This document shows positions 12,975 through 23,880 of a stretch of 64,000 nucleotides of DNA, in pieces. A model generated the notes under the pieces. That model had not been told where the DNA came from, did not search any database, and saw nothing but the letters and a program-made list of their open reading frames with translations. Source of the DNA: Hyparrhenia diplandra (taxonomy: Eukaryota > Streptophyta > Magnoliopsida > Poales > Poaceae); NCBI GenBank assembly GCA_015847255.1, contig JADLZK010010865.1, positions 248,001 to 312,000 on the forward strand, given 5' to 3'. The translations under genes and the position numbers were made by a program. Position 1 is the stretch's first letter. Each line of letters starts with the position of its first letter.

Positions 12975-13216
12975 TTATATTTTTATTGACAACTACTTTT
13001 TTTTTTTCCTCGTGCCAACCCTTGCGGCATGGCTCGATCGAGTTGACCCCAATGTCCCGTTATTATGGCAATGATGTGTTGAGCTCGTTTTTCGACAATG
13101 CATACGGTGATTACGCTTTCTTGGATGTCGCCCGTATGCGTCTTCGTTTTGATGACATTGTCCACAAGACGGACTCATTTGGATCTGAGGGTGTTTTTCA
13201 CCACGAGGAGTCCATG
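12975..13216 (+). pseudogene. Exon of the Ulp1-like protein immediately before the catalytic exons
   Basis: This open exon reads MSRYYGNDVLSSFFDNAYGD, then FLDVARMRLRFDDI, and ends at a GTGAGT donor (13216-13221). It is in-frame over about 240 bases, unusually long for this gene. The next exon, about 13615-13755, reads VALKDVVSIYEEDKISEAEL. Both precede the His box, as in plant Ulp1-like transposon proteins. Confidence 0.6.
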
Positions 13217-13877
13217 TGAGTTTCTTCTTTTTACGGCTACTCTGTTATTTTTTTTAAAATTTTAACATCATCCATATAGCACTACCGTTTTGCAATTGCG
13301 GCCATCAACATGATGCATTTTTTTTTTTGTGTTGACTATGTTGGAATTTGCATTTTTTTGTCTTTCGGCCCCCTCAAATTATAATCATGACAACCTAAGC
13401 ATCTTGAAAACCTAAACATCATCCATATAGCACTACTGTTTGTTAGTTGTTTATTGTTGCAATTGAGATAGCTATCCATGTTGCAAAGCGTTAATTGTAC
13501 CTTTATTTGCAATTCGGTGAGCTTTCCATGTTTGCAATTGGTGTGCGTATTGTCAACATCACATGGTTTTTTTTTTTTTTTTTCATAAAATCTTTGTATA
13601 TTGTTTTTCCCATGCGAGGTTGCGTTGAAGGATGTTGTGAGCATCTATGAAGAAGATAAAATAAGCGAGGCTGAATTATTAAGTCGCTTATGTAACCATC
13701 TTGAGTTTGAACTTGAGCAAAGTACAGCGACTTTCACAAGGCTAAAAGCTGGTTAGTAGCATATTTTTTTTCATGCTCCCATGTTGCAAATTGTGTCACT
13801 ATTGTGTTACAATTGGTAACTTAATCGAGGTTACAATTAAGGCATTCTTCGTATATGATATTGCAACCTCACACTCG

Positions 13878-14465
13878 AATTCTTCATGCGCTTTTTTGTC
13901 CCTGCACTGATGGCGCCATTATTTTGTTTATTGCATCAACCTCATCCATCAACGCATCGATATCTTTGGATTCAATTGACTATGAGTGGGCGGATACGGA
14001 TCCTAGTTTTCGGCATGATCCTATTATGAAGATGATGCCTTTCTTAAGTCTTTGCATTCCAAAAGGTATGCAAGGCAAAGTTTCTCGATTTTGGCAATTG
14101 GCGGAAGGCATTGCCCCCTGTTTCAAAAGCAGTTTGGATCACATGATTGCATGTTCTTTGTTTGGAAATATATGGAATATTATGGCGGCAACGAGGTGAA
14201 GTGTGAGATGAATCCGATAAGTTTCTCTTTGTTTCCTTCTTTGTTCTTTGTATATTTCCTTTTTTTGTCTATTATTTTGTTTCAACGGTTTCAAATGATC
14301 TTTTTTCTTTTATTTGCGGTTTAAGGGCATGATATACCGGATCGAAATTTGTTGCATTACGGTGTTCCATATCTTTGGACCAAGCAACGCTACCCGACGA
14401 GTTTGATCTTTATAGAGTTGGCGGAAGGAAGCCCGATTGGAAGGCATATGAATGATGAAGTTTAG
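13878..14465 (+). pseudogene. C48 (Ulp1) protease catalytic exons of unit 2
   Basis: The His box HYFVYCINLIHQRIDI has its candidate catalytic His codon at 13917-13919 and Asp at 13959-13961. The Cys box GSHDCMFFVWKYMEYYGG has its candidate nucleophile Cys at 14148-14150. All three lie in one frame, but a TGA at 13977-13979 and frame changes separate them; the intervening acidic-aromatic segment (DSIDYEWADTD) is read in another frame. The last exon, from about 14325, ends at TAG near 14463. The conserved order His, Asp, Cys and the KYME word after the Cys are what identify the family. Confidence 0.75.
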
Positions 14466-14492
14466 GCTTCTTTCTTTTATGAAGTTGTAACC

Positions 14493-14518
14493 AAGACAAT
14501 TGTGTCCACAAATGTCTT
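14493..14518. terminator. Hairpin just downstream of Ulp1-like unit 2
   Basis: AAGACAATTGTG and CACAAATGTCTT form a stem with one mismatch about 30 bases after the stop codon. It could be a 3'-UTR structure. No function is shown by the sequence. Confidence 0.25.
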
Positions 14519-14603
14519 GTAAATTGATACTCTCCTTTTTTCGTGAGATCCAAGTGTTTGTGTATATATTGTTAGCGAGATGATACTCCCTAGACATATA
14601 TAC

Positions 14604-14604
<1 letters not shown>

Positions 14605-14699
<95 letters not shown>
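14605..14699. repeat. (TA)n microsatellite
   Basis: About 47 TA units separate the end of the Ulp1-like unit 2 from the hairpin-bearing start of the next element. Confidence 0.97.
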
Positions 14700-14702
<3 letters not shown>

Positions 14703-14709
14703 GAGCTTT

Positions 14710-14734
14710 GGGCTTCAATAACAATGGGAAGCCC
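14710..14734. other. Terminal hairpin, left end of 14700-21328
   Basis: A 7-bp stem, GGGCTTC with GAAGCCC, around an 11-base loop, 10 bases from the (TA)n tract. Confidence 0.6.
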
Positions 14735-14830
14735 TGAGCCAATCCGGTGACTGGTGCCACCAAACCGGGTGCCCAATGACCCAATTCAATGAGCCCCACG
14801 AGCCCACCCATCGATCCACCTTCCGGGCCA

Positions 14831-14838
14831 TATATAAG
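14831..14838 (+). promoter_or_regulatory. TATA box of the gene-like leader in element 14700-21328
   Basis: TATATAAG is followed by ACCCAAACCCTAATTTCTCC, a composition typical of plant 5' leaders, and 80 bases later by the first ATG at 14917. Confidence 0.45.
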
Positions 14839-14916
14839 CACACCCAAACCCTAATTTCTCCCCACCCCTACCCCTGGCGGCGCTAGAAACGAATCGGCCG
14901 GCATCCCCACCCGAGC

Positions 14917-15224
14917 ATGACGACCACGGTGCCCCTCTCGACCTCCGCCCAGGCGGCGACCCCATCCCCACCTCGTTCCCCGGAGGCACCATGATCCCAT
15001 CCCCGCGAGATCCAAGGATGCAGGCGGTTGCTCATCCCCGCCCCTTCTTGGACCGGTGGCGCGGGACAAAGCGCGCGGGTGTGCGGCACCGAATCTCCGG
15101 CATGCACGCGGCGCTCGTATGGTCGGAACAACGGCAAAAGCTCGTGGGTCGGTATGCAAGCAAGCAATTGGTTTTCACTATTTTTAGCTTTTTTTATTTA
15201 CTATTTTTAGCTTTTCACTCTTGA
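14917..15224 (+). CDS. Two overlapping short reading frames after the TATA box, unknown
   Basis: The ATG at 14917 opens a 25-codon Thr/Pro/Ser-rich frame whose TGA overlaps the ATG at 14991 (ATGA). That second ATG opens a 77-codon frame ending in an aromatic segment (LVFTIFSFFYLLFLAF) just before an AT-rich intron-like stretch. Neither resembles a protein family I know. This is probably a captured promoter and first exon of a host gene. The hydrophobic tail may simply be intron sequence read through. Confidence 0.25.
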
Positions 15225-15239
15225 ATCGTATGCAGTTTG

Positions 15240-15560
15240 GTGGTCAAGAACGAGGATCCGGGTGCGCGTTCGTCCTCCAACGATTTTGTGGCGCTTCCAC
15301 CATCCCCGACGAGCACCATGGTGGGAGATGGGTGCGGGCGCTTCGGCCTGGCGGCATGGTCGTCCCGCACCGTCATGGCACCTCTCTGCCCCGATCTGCG
15401 TCGGCGCCGCTGAAGCACCAAGAACGGCGACGACCGACCACCCGCCCCGACCCGACAGAACGCCGACGACCCGACACCACCTAGCGACTACTGGCGTTCG
15501 AGTCCTCTCCGGCCATGGCGGCTTGTCCGACGGCTCCAACCTGGCTCCATCACGGCTGGT
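15240..15560 (+). other. GC-rich possible second captured exon, no recognised product
   Basis: After an intron-like AT-rich stretch the sequence becomes GC-rich again with open frames on both strands. The three longest overlap and none shows a family motif, so I do not choose one as a gene. Confidence 0.25.
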
Positions 15561-18130
15561 AGCGATATGGACGGTTCGTATGCATGTTGGTGGTTGGCTA
15601 GTAGCAGCATGGGGGTTCGTATGCATGTTGGTGATTGGCCCGGTAGTAGCATCTCTTCAACCGAGCAGCGTCTGCAGTTTTGTATGCATGGGTGTGAAGG
15701 GTTTGTATGCATGCTACTAATTCATGGTGGTTTGTATGCATGGCCGCCAAGCGGCTTTGGAGGCGGCCATCGGGGTGATGTCTCTCCCCAACCACGTCAG
15801 CATGTCATCCAACCTCGGCGTGTCGTCCATCTCCCACCGCGCCCGAGGTCATCCCGATCCGCACGCCTACGGTCTCGACAACGCATCCTCGGTGTGCAAT
15901 GGCGTGCCCCGATCCGCTTCTATGATGGTTCGTATGCCTTTGTTTCTTGTATGCTATGTGTGCATGCGTTGGTATGCATGGCTAAAATGTGACTGCACCG
16001 CAGCCTACAAACCCTTGCCCAACGCCCACGCAGCGAGCTCAAGCCGGGCGATTGAGGTGTTGTCCCACCGACGGCGGCGCGCGTCCCCGTCTGCGTGCTC
16101 TAGTATGCGGCGCGCGTCCTCGACTGCGGCGGCGTGCCCCGTCCGCTTCTAAGGAGACATCTTGGCGGAAGGTTTGTATGCATATTGTATGTAGTGAAGC
16201 CCCTTGAAGGGTTGTATGCATGTTGTATGCATAGTGAATCGATAGATTGGAAGGTTTGCATGCTTGTCTCCATACATTTCTAGTTTGAACATGGTGTGTT
16301 TTGGAGATTTGTATGCATGGCGATTAGAAATTTGTAGGTTTGTATGCATGCATGATGAAATGTATGCACGTTAGAACCGGCAATCTACTACAGGTGGGGT
16401 TCCTTGATTAGCCATCTAGCTTTTATTTGGTTTGTATGCACTATTATGTTATTTATAGGCCCCCCTCCCAAAGTGAATGAGATTATTTGATACATACGCC
16501 TTTGTTCTTCTATTAATTTATTAGGCTTGTATGCACCTACACCTTATTTTTATGCTTCAAAGATGATGGATCGTAATGCTTGACACATCTTCTGTTTTTT
16601 TTATTCATATGCTTGCGGTGCGGCGTGAAGGGGGAGCGATGATGAAGCACGGCGTTGGATGCGGGCGTCTTGGGCAGCAGGCCGTGTCGACTCCGACCAG
16701 CGCCGGAGGCACGGGGCGTGCTGGCCAAGGCGACGATGTCGCGGTGGACCGACACAACTACGGTGGTGGCGCAGCTACGGTGCCGCGCAGGGAATGGTGA
16801 GCAGCTCATCCTCAACCTCAACAAGAACCATGGAACCGGGCGGCGGCGGCGTTCAAAGTCCCTCCCGACCCGCGGCGGCATTTCCGGCGTCTCCAACCCC
16901 ATTCCTCACGCCCGGTAGCAACATGAGTGTTTTGTATGCATGTTGCAATGCGGTTTGTATGCATGTAGGAGCTGTAATTTCGTAGATGTTGCATGGCGTG
17001 ATGGTTTGTATGCATGGCGTGATGGTTATAAGCACAGGTTTCTAATTCATTGTGGTTTTGTATGCATCCTCACACCAGGGTGCCGCGTTCGACTTCCCTT
17101 GTACTAATTCATGCAGATTGTATGCATTCTATGATAAAATAATAACCTTTAGATTCTAAATATGTGTGTGTAAATAGGTTTGTATGCAAGGCTAAACTGT
17201 AACTTGATATGAGCACCTGTCATGTTACTGTGCACTAGCACACAAGTTTCTATGCACAGACTGGTAGCACAAATTTTTATATGCACCTTTTGACCAGTGC
17301 TATATGCATCCAATTATATGCAATGAGTCATGATTTAAAATTCAAATTTTAGAGAAGATATGTGAATGCGTGCAGCCTGTGTCAGCCTATGTCAGCCTGT
17401 GTGTCAGCCTGTTTCAACCTATGACAACCGGTGTGTCAGCCTATGTCACACCCCCTTTAAGTCAGCATGTGTCGGCCTATGTCAGGTGGACCAGCCAGCT
17501 CGCGGGGAGGTTTTATGCATCGTTAGAACTGGTCTAAATTCAATTAAACCACTAGTTTGTATGCATCGTCGCAATAAAAAAAAGTATGTATGCAATTCAA
17601 TTATATGCAATGAGTCATGATTTAAAATTCAAATTTTAGAGACGATATGTGAATGCGTGCAGCTTGTGTCAGCCTATGTCAGCCTGTGTGTCAGCCTGTT
17701 TCAGCCTATGTCAGCGTGTGTGTCAGCCTATGTCACCCCCTTTGTGTGTCGGCTGTGTCGGCCTCGTCGGGGTGGACCAGCCAGCTCGTGGGAAGGTTTT
17801 TATGCATCGTCAGAACTGGTCTAAATTCAATCAAACCACTAGCTTGTATGCATCGTCGCAACAAAAAAAGTATGTATGCAATTACGAGACTTGTGTGCGA
17901 GACGCATATGGACTTGTTACACGCCGGATACAAAATAGTAAAAGGTAGGCCCTTGTTACACGCCGCATATGGACATGTTACACGCCGCATACAAAGTTTT
18001 TATTATTAGAGTACAAAGTTTTACATCTAAGAGTGGGGTTTTTTATTGTTGGGGTACAAAGTTTTTAGCACCCAGGCGCCTTGGAGATTGTTACATTCGC
18101 TTTAATGCCGAGAGGGCGGTAGTTGGGTTA
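15560..18130. repeat. TTTGTATGCATG word array, forward orientation
   Basis: GTTTGTATGCATG and close variants occur dozens of times, spaced about 20-120 bases apart, interspersed with GC-rich segments (15800-16150 and 16640-16920) that contain no recognisable gene. The word contains the palindrome ATGCAT. In the right half of the element the word appears mostly as its reverse complement. Confidence 0.8.
17340..17890. repeat. Tandem duplication of about 290 bp with GTCAGCCTGTGTCAG tracts
   Basis: Copies at about 17321-17606 and 17607-17890 share GAGTCATGATTTAAAATTC, the GTCAGCCTRTGTCAGCCTG tract, GTGGACCAGCCAGCTCG and the GCATCGTCGCAA phrase. A third, partial copy lies at 20975-21135. Confidence 0.85.
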
Positions 18131-18249
18131 TTTTTTAGGCATAATTTCGTATGCAATGGGTTTTATGCCTTTTTGTCTTTAGATTTAAAAGTTTGCCCCT
18201 CCCCTATTAGGCAATGGTAGTTGGGTTATTTTTTACTTTGAAAAAATAT

Positions 18250-19690
18250 CATGCCCCTACTAGACAATGCATATGTGTAATCAGATACAGTGCATAATTA
18301 CGTGACATGTAGTGCATACAAGGCATAACAAGAGCATATAGGTGATAACAGGTAGTGCATATGTACTTTTTATCAGTATAACAGGTAGTGCATATGTACT
18401 TTTTATCAGTATACACTGAGACAATGCATATAGGTAACCATATACAGTGTATAAAACAGATATCATCTAGTGCATATAAGGAGTAACAGTATGTTAAGGA
18501 AATAATTGCCTTTGCGCATACGATGGTAACCAAAAGAATTTTCATACGATGGTAACCAAGAATTGCATACAAAATGACCGTGCATACAAACCACCATGAA
18601 TTACTACCATGCATACAAAACCACAACACCATGCATAAAACCACGACCACGATGGTGATCTTAGTGCTCGGACATTGCTTTCGGTCTACTCGGCCACCTC
18701 GCTCGGCCAACCCCAATGCAATTGGGATAGAAACCTATGACACTATGCTATGTATATCTCAGTTTTAAGCCATGCATTGCGGAGACGCCGTGGCGTCGCT
18801 TCGTGGGCTGGAGTGGGCTTGAACGCCGCATGTTGAGGATGGCCATCCGTTTGTCGCCCGTCCCATTCGTCGCGCCGCCGTCCTGACTCGCTAAAAAGTA
18901 GTGTGCGTTGTCATCCAATGTCCACCATGCTTCGTCATCGTCTCTCCTTCATGCCCACACCGCATGCATATGAATCGAGGTAAAAAACAAAAGATGTGTC
19001 AAACATTACAATCCATTGCGCATGAAGCATACAAATTAAGGTAGAGGTGCATACAAGCACAAAAATAACAGTGCATACGGATCAAATAGTCACAATCCAT
19101 TACATACGAAGCATACAAATTAAGGTGGCGGTGCATACAAGCATAAAAAATAAGCGTGCATACGGATCAAATAATCACAATCCATTACACACGAAGCATA
19201 CAAATTAAGCTGGAGGTGCATACAAGCATAAAAAATTAATAGAAGAACAATACATACGGATCAAATAATGACAATCTATTGGACATGAAGCATACAAAAT
19301 AAGGTGGAGGTGTTTACGAGCATAAAAAAGAGTAGTGCATACATATCAAATAATTACAATCAATTGCACATGATTGCATTGTTGCCTACCACTAATACCA
19401 TGCATACAAATCCATCACACCATGCATACGAGGAGAGAACACGAAGCATACTGGACACATCGGACATAGCATACAAGTCGTTTACCATGCGCCGCCATCG
19501 CTTTGCCGCCATCTTGGGTCTTTGGTCAGCGCGCCCTTGATTGCGGTGTATGTGCTATGTTCCTAATGCGCAAAAAGAAATATTTTTTATCTCTCAATTT
19601 CCACCATGCATGCCAACCTTGAGAAACACACCATGTTGGAACTAAAAATGTATGGAAACATGCATACGGACCTTCTTATCCATTAGTTTC
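18250..19690. repeat. CATGCATACAAA word array, reverse orientation
   Basis: This part uses mostly the reverse complement of the word in 15560-18130. It includes a perfect tandem duplication of a 33-base segment (ATAACAGGTAGTGCATATGT start) at about 18343-18413. Confidence 0.75.
19005..19360. repeat. Four tandem copies of an 84-94 bp unit
   Basis: Each unit begins CAATCCATT or CAATCTATT, continues GAAGCATACAAATTAAGG and GGTGCATACAAGCATAAAAA, and ends GCATACGGATCAAATA. Starts lie at about 19010, 19091, 19178 and 19271. It lies inside the reverse-orientation TATGCAT array. Confidence 0.85.
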
Positions 19691-19939
19691 ACTATGCATA
19701 CATGGCGTCGTCATCTTTTTTGGCTGTCATCCATCTCTCGTGAACACGAACTTCTTTGAAAGCATCTTTGAATCTTAATATCTTGAAATGTATATTGATG
19801 TCAAAAAAATCACGGGCTACAACCACGTACATATGCATAATCGCGTTCACATAAATGCTTGACCCATGACAAAGGGAAATAAACAACGATGCTGGCGTCA
19901 TAGATGCATGCGTGACATAATTAGAAGAAGAGGCATGCA

Positions 19940-20400
19940 TGTTTTGCGGTGGATCACGCTTGCATGTTGGGAAGTTTGGATCTCGTTACCGATTGGCTAG
20001 TGGACAACCGTTGCCATCGGAGAGGGGATGCGGGGAGGTCTTCTTTGCATGCCAAGGTGGGGAGGAGAGTAGGGAGGATCCGCTGGGTCGTGGAGGAGGG
20101 GCACCGCCGGCCGTGTGTGGAGGAGGCGGGCGCCGCCGTGGTGGGAGGGGCGCCGCTGGTCGTCGGTGCTGGGCGGTGGGGAGGGGTGCTGTAGGGGGGG
20201 GGTGGAGGGGGCAGCGTTCGGTGGGGCGGCGGCTAGCGAGGGGTGGGGGACGGACGGGTGGGTGGGGATCGTTCTTTTAATAATTGGGTGGGTTTTCAAA
20301 TAAATTTGAAACCAGCCGGCGGGTGGTGAGGGTTTGGGCTGGCCCCACGCATAATGCCTGGACAGGTTGGTGGGCGGCGTGCGATGTCGTCGTGGGCGAG
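19940..20400. other. G-rich low-complexity stretch near the right end of 14700-21328
   Basis: The + strand is strongly G-rich (GGAGGGG and GGTGGGG runs) and open on both strands. The only protein-like feature is Pro/His-rich or Gly/Arg-rich bias, so I do not call a gene. It mirrors the GC-rich leader at the left end of the same element. Confidence 0.4.
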
Positions 20401-20439
20401 TCATGATTCAAAATTCAAATTCTCGAGAAGGCGATATGT

Positions 20440-20825
20440 CTCCATGTTTATATGCATCCAGATGAGTGAATATATGCATCTCGACCACTAGTTTCTATGC
20501 AATGTCGATGCCAAAACGTCTATATGCACCAGGACTAGTGAATATATGCATCCAATCTGTACTTATGTGGCACGATTCAAATTTTGGAGATGACGAGAGC
20601 GCATATCATGTTGGTATGCACTCGCAATATTATTTATATGCATCCGGATGAGTGAATATATGCATCTCAACCACAAATTTCTATGCAATGCCGATGCCAA
20701 AACGTTTGTATGCATCCGGATGAGTGAATATATGCATCTCAACCACGAATTTCAATGCAATGCAGACGCCAAAACGTTTATATGCATCCCGACTAGTGAA
20801 TATATGCATCCAATCATGCAAAAAA
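20440..20825. repeat. Tandem repeat of about 72 bp with TATATGCATCC
   Basis: Units read TATATGCATC, CGGATGAGTGAATATATGCA, TCTCAACCAC, then GCCAAAACGT. Starts are near 20448, 20634, 20706 and 20779, the last three directly adjacent. Frames across it are repetitive artefacts. Confidence 0.85.
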
Positions 20826-21281
20826 AATTTGAATTTCAAAATTTTTTGAAAAATATTCAAAATGGAGCTTGAATCGTGCACATAAATGTCAGGAGTTCAA
20901 TGGTGAAAACCGTTTTTGAATCTGATGCTTCGTTGAGGAATTATCGTGAAAAAGCGGAAGAAATTCGAGTGGATCGGCGCATGTCAGCATGTGTTAGGGT
21001 ATGTCAGCCTGTGTCAGCCTGTGTCAGGTGGAACAGTCAGCTCGTGGGGTGGTTTGTATGCGTCGAGAGAGCGGGTTCAAATTCACTCAAACCACTGCTT
21101 CGTATACATCGTCGCAACAAAAAGCTCGTATGCATTTTCGACCTGGATTATATGCATCCAGTCTGTTTGGGCTGGGTGGTTGGGCTGGGTGGGCTGGTTT
21201 GGGCTGGTTGGGACCGCGTGGACCACCCACGTGTAGCGCCTCCCAGCCTGGTGCGGGCGGATCGGGGAAGCTGGCTGCGAG

Positions 21282-21301
21282 GCTTCCAATACCTTGGAAG
21301 C
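21282..21301. other. Terminal hairpin, right end of 14700-21328
   Basis: A perfect 8-bp stem, GCTTCCAA with TTGGAAGC, around a 4-base loop, about 27 bases from the (TA)n tract. Confidence 0.65.
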
Positions 21302-21328
21302 GCTTAGAGGCCCTTAATAGTATCACCC

Positions 21329-21354
21329 TATATATATATATATATATATATATA
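21329..21354. repeat. (TA)n microsatellite
   Basis: Thirteen TA units separate two hairpin-ended elements. Confidence 0.95.
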
Positions 21355-21377
21355 GTGTATGTATATATCTACTGCCT

Positions 21378-21405
21378 GGGTGCATTATGCGTATAGAATG
21401 CACCC
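21378..21405. other. Terminal hairpin, left end of 21355-27973
   Basis: A perfect 9-bp stem around ATGCGTATAG, 24 bases from the (TA)n tract, followed by GAGCCAACC as in related ends. Confidence 0.7.
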
Positions 21406-21642
21406 GAGCCAACCGATGCAAACCAATAAGCGAGACCAGCCAACCCACCCAATCCCGTCGCCACCCGACCCGCCCAATGACACGCCCCATGTGGGCGTGC
21501 CTGTCTCCACCACCACCGAATCCCCAAATCCCGAACCAATTCTGTTCTTCCGTTTTCCCCAAGCGTTCGGGGCGGGCGGCGAGTCGAGAGCCACGGCGGC
21601 GTTCGCGAGATCAAGCGGGCGGAGTGTCCCAAGCTGGCGGCG

Positions 21643-21771
21643 ATGGCAGAGGGTCCTGAACAGGTCGAGCAAATCCTCCTATGTGCACTCCTCTGTGGGC
21701 TCCGCGCATCCATCCCTCTCGATCCAAACTCTTCAATCCCCCCTCTCACATTCTCTGTGTGTAGGTCGTAA
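21643..21771 (+). CDS. Possible captured first exon of a host gene (MAEGPEQVEQ..., 42 aa)
   Basis: The ATG lies after a GC-rich leader. The frame begins MAEGPEQVEQILLCALL and runs to TAA, or may splice at GTAGGT near 21761. I recognise no family. The downstream sequence to about 23010 (AT-rich intron-like DNA, then 22480-22790 with repeated CTGCAG) lacks TTGCAA words and has normal CAG/CTG frequency, unlike the element around it. This suggests a transduplicated host gene fragment. Confidence 0.3.
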   Translation: MAEGPEQVEQILLCALLCGLRASIPLDPNSSIPPLTFSVCRS

Positions 21772-23010
21772 CGCCGCGGGCGGGGGTCTCAAGCATCTGA
21801 CGCTATGATAGCTCTGTCCGATCGGATGCCTGATGGACTGAAGCTGTAGAGCTGTACGTCCGATCTGAGAGATCGAGAATATCTAGATCATGGAGATCCG
21901 GTCCCAGTTGCCTGTGATCATCGCGGCAGGGCTAGGATGGCAGGACTAATATAATTTGCTTCCGCATGCTTATGCAGCAGGCTTTTGGTGAGGACCCCCA
22001 AACCACGAACTGGTTTTTTGGTTCCCGTAAGCACAGTACATGGATTTGTGCACTTTTACTTTCCCCTGTACGATGTGCATTACTTAGCACATGGCTTGGG
22101 TGCGGCTAAATTTAAATCCCAATAAACTCATGCATTTTTACTAACAAGCTTTTGTCAGTTGTTCACGTGAGCATTTTATTTGCAGATTTTCCATAATATG
22201 TTAGGGAGTAGTAAAATGTCTTTTCAGTAATCATGTTTGGTAATGCATCATTTTTTTGTTTTAGTAGTCAATCCATCGAGTTTAGTAATTAATCTTGTTT
22301 AAAGGTTCACTGATTTCATTAGGCTCATTTGTGTGTTCGATCCTAGAAGTTGCTAATTTTAATGTTACATTTACTGAATCTCATCTTCATGGTTGCAAGA
22401 AAAACACTATGTATGCTTAGGATTTGAATTGTTGCTAGCAATTTAGCATTTATTAGCTACAGAGTATCAAGATATAGGTCTCCATGAAGTGTATCAACCT
22501 TCAAAAATTCATGCTGTTTTAATGTTTGTGTTACCAGCGAGCTGCTGTGTGCATTCATGCTTGCTGCAGCTATTGTTGGATGCCTGCAGCCGATCTAGCG
22601 GCTGCTACAGCTGCAGCCAGCACTACCGAAGGGGCTCGGGCTGCCAGAGTGGAAGGACGAGCGGGTGTGTTCCACACAGAGGTGATCTAGCGCATGCATT
22701 GACCTGGAACTCATGGAGGTCTGTGCATTTGTTAAACAAAACTCTATCTGAGTTACTTACTGCATGTGCTGTGGGTCAGTGGTGATACTTGAATTGTAGC
22801 AATAGCGACACTTATGTTTCTTTACGATGGAGTTATATGGTCTCTTCTGCAGATGCACAGTTTTCACCTCGATGAACAGATGATGAAAGGAAGCTCCATA
22901 TCTGCTTTTGGGCTTCAGCTCACTACATTAGTGTTCTCATCTTGGTAGTAACTTGTGATGGCTACCACGTCTTATCGGTAGCGAGAGGGATCACCAAAGG
23001 CCGCTGCACA
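21772..23010 (+). other. Gene-like region foreign to the element (introns and exons unresolved)
   Basis: Composition shifts here: no TTGCAA arrays and abundant CTG/CAG (nine in 22561-22620 alone). The segment 22489-22785 is open for 98 codons and Cys/Ser-rich, with no family resemblance. It is probably part of the captured fragment that starts at 21640. Confidence 0.4.
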
Positions 23011-23029
23011 GCTTCCAGATGATCTAGTT

Positions 23030-23880
23030 GCAATTTGCGACGACATGTGTAACTTCTTATTATCTTAGTTGTCACTAAGATACTGACCTAGTTGTAATTA
23101 TTGGAGATCTCGACCAGTTGTAATTGCTCTACCTATTAGTTGTTACTAGATTAGTTCTACGGTTGCAATTGTGATGTGTATGCATTGTCTTCAAGTAATA
23201 CAGAACAAATTTACACAGGTGCTAATTTTTCATAAATATTTTTAAACTATTATAGTTATTTTCAAATGCTAACCTAACAACTTTGAGTGTTGCAACTATG
23301 TTCATTAACTGTTTGAATTTGCTTTCAACTTGGTTGCAATTTTGTTTTTTTCAAAAAGCATGCCCCCTCTTTTGAAAATCATGCCCCCTACTAGACAATT
23401 TTTTTTTTGGGTATTTTTTTTAAAAAACATCCCCCTTTTTTTTTTGGGTTATCAACATGTTGCAATTCTTTCACTTTTTGTTGTTGCAACTTGATGTGGT
23501 TCATTGTTGCAAATACTTACCTACCAAATACTGAAAGTGTTGCAAGCGTGTGCATTAACTATTGGAATTTGCTATCAACTAGTGTTGTAGTTGTGTGCAC
23601 ACTTTACACAATTTCTGTATATTTTTTTTTGCTATTGATGTTTTTTGGATTTCTTGTAGTTTTGTCACCTGATGTGTTGTAACTAGAGACACTCCATTAT
23701 TGTAAATGGTATTTTACCGGCTCTTTTGTGTGTTTGCAACATGGGTCATCAATATGTTGTGATTGTGTCACTTGCAGTGTTGCAACTATAGGCAGATCTA
23801 TTGTTGCAAATGGTAACTTACCGGCCGTAGGGTGTTGCAACTATGGTCATCAACCCGTTGCTTTGTTAGGACAACACCCT
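23030..23880. repeat. TTGCAA motif array
   Basis: TTGCAATTG, TTGCAAATGG and TCATCAACATGTTGC phrases are frequent. It also holds AAAGCATGCCCCCT and ATCATGCCCCCTACTAGACA (23355-23400), phrases also seen at 18240-18270 and 43965-44010 in other elements. Confidence 0.75.

Larger units (their letters stand above)
7927..14465 (+). pseudogene. Ulp1-like cysteine protease of a transposon, unit 2 (most complete copy)
   Basis: The ATG at 7927 (MTTEG) opens an Arg-rich then acidic region (HDSDFVPSDDDGGD near 8080). Next come GFGGILKMKAKCMDLKFLER (8300-8360), NEHSVWCMFMLP (8428-8463), KAFVDHLSKCARMYRMEF (8760-8815) and EEISNIARLDQRGDVQGG (9085-9135) with a GTAAGC donor. Gly/Asp-rich duplicated exons lie at 9910-10490, acidic exons at 10590-10830, basic exons at 11290-12830 and the C48 protease domain at 12975-14465. 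Catalytic residues are visible (see the catalytic entry). Introns carry TTGCAATTGG words and exons largely do not. Such proteins are thought to act as SUMO-type proteases encoded by Mutator-like elements, with role in transposition unknown. The frame breaks many times, so no single intact protein can be read. Identification of the family is fairly secure; exon limits are approximate. Confidence 0.7.
14700..21328. mobile_element. TA-flanked, hairpin-ended element rich in TATGCAT words
   Basis: The element lies exactly between two (TA)n tracts. Its left end carries a hairpin (GGGCTTC with GAAGCCC, 14710-14734) followed by CTGAGCCAATCC. The right end, read on the - strand, carries GCTTCCAA with TTGGAAGC (21282-21301) followed by CTCGCAGCCAG. 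The two ends are thus inverted and alignable. No transposase is recognisable inside, so it is probably non-autonomous. It has promoter-like GC-rich DNA at both ends (14820-15160 and 19940-20400) and dense TATGCAT words between them. Confidence 0.6.

Noticed and set aside
19005..19360. CRISPR-like array of direct repeats
   Set aside because: Units are directly adjacent tandem repeats without unique spacers, in a plant transposon context with no cas genes.
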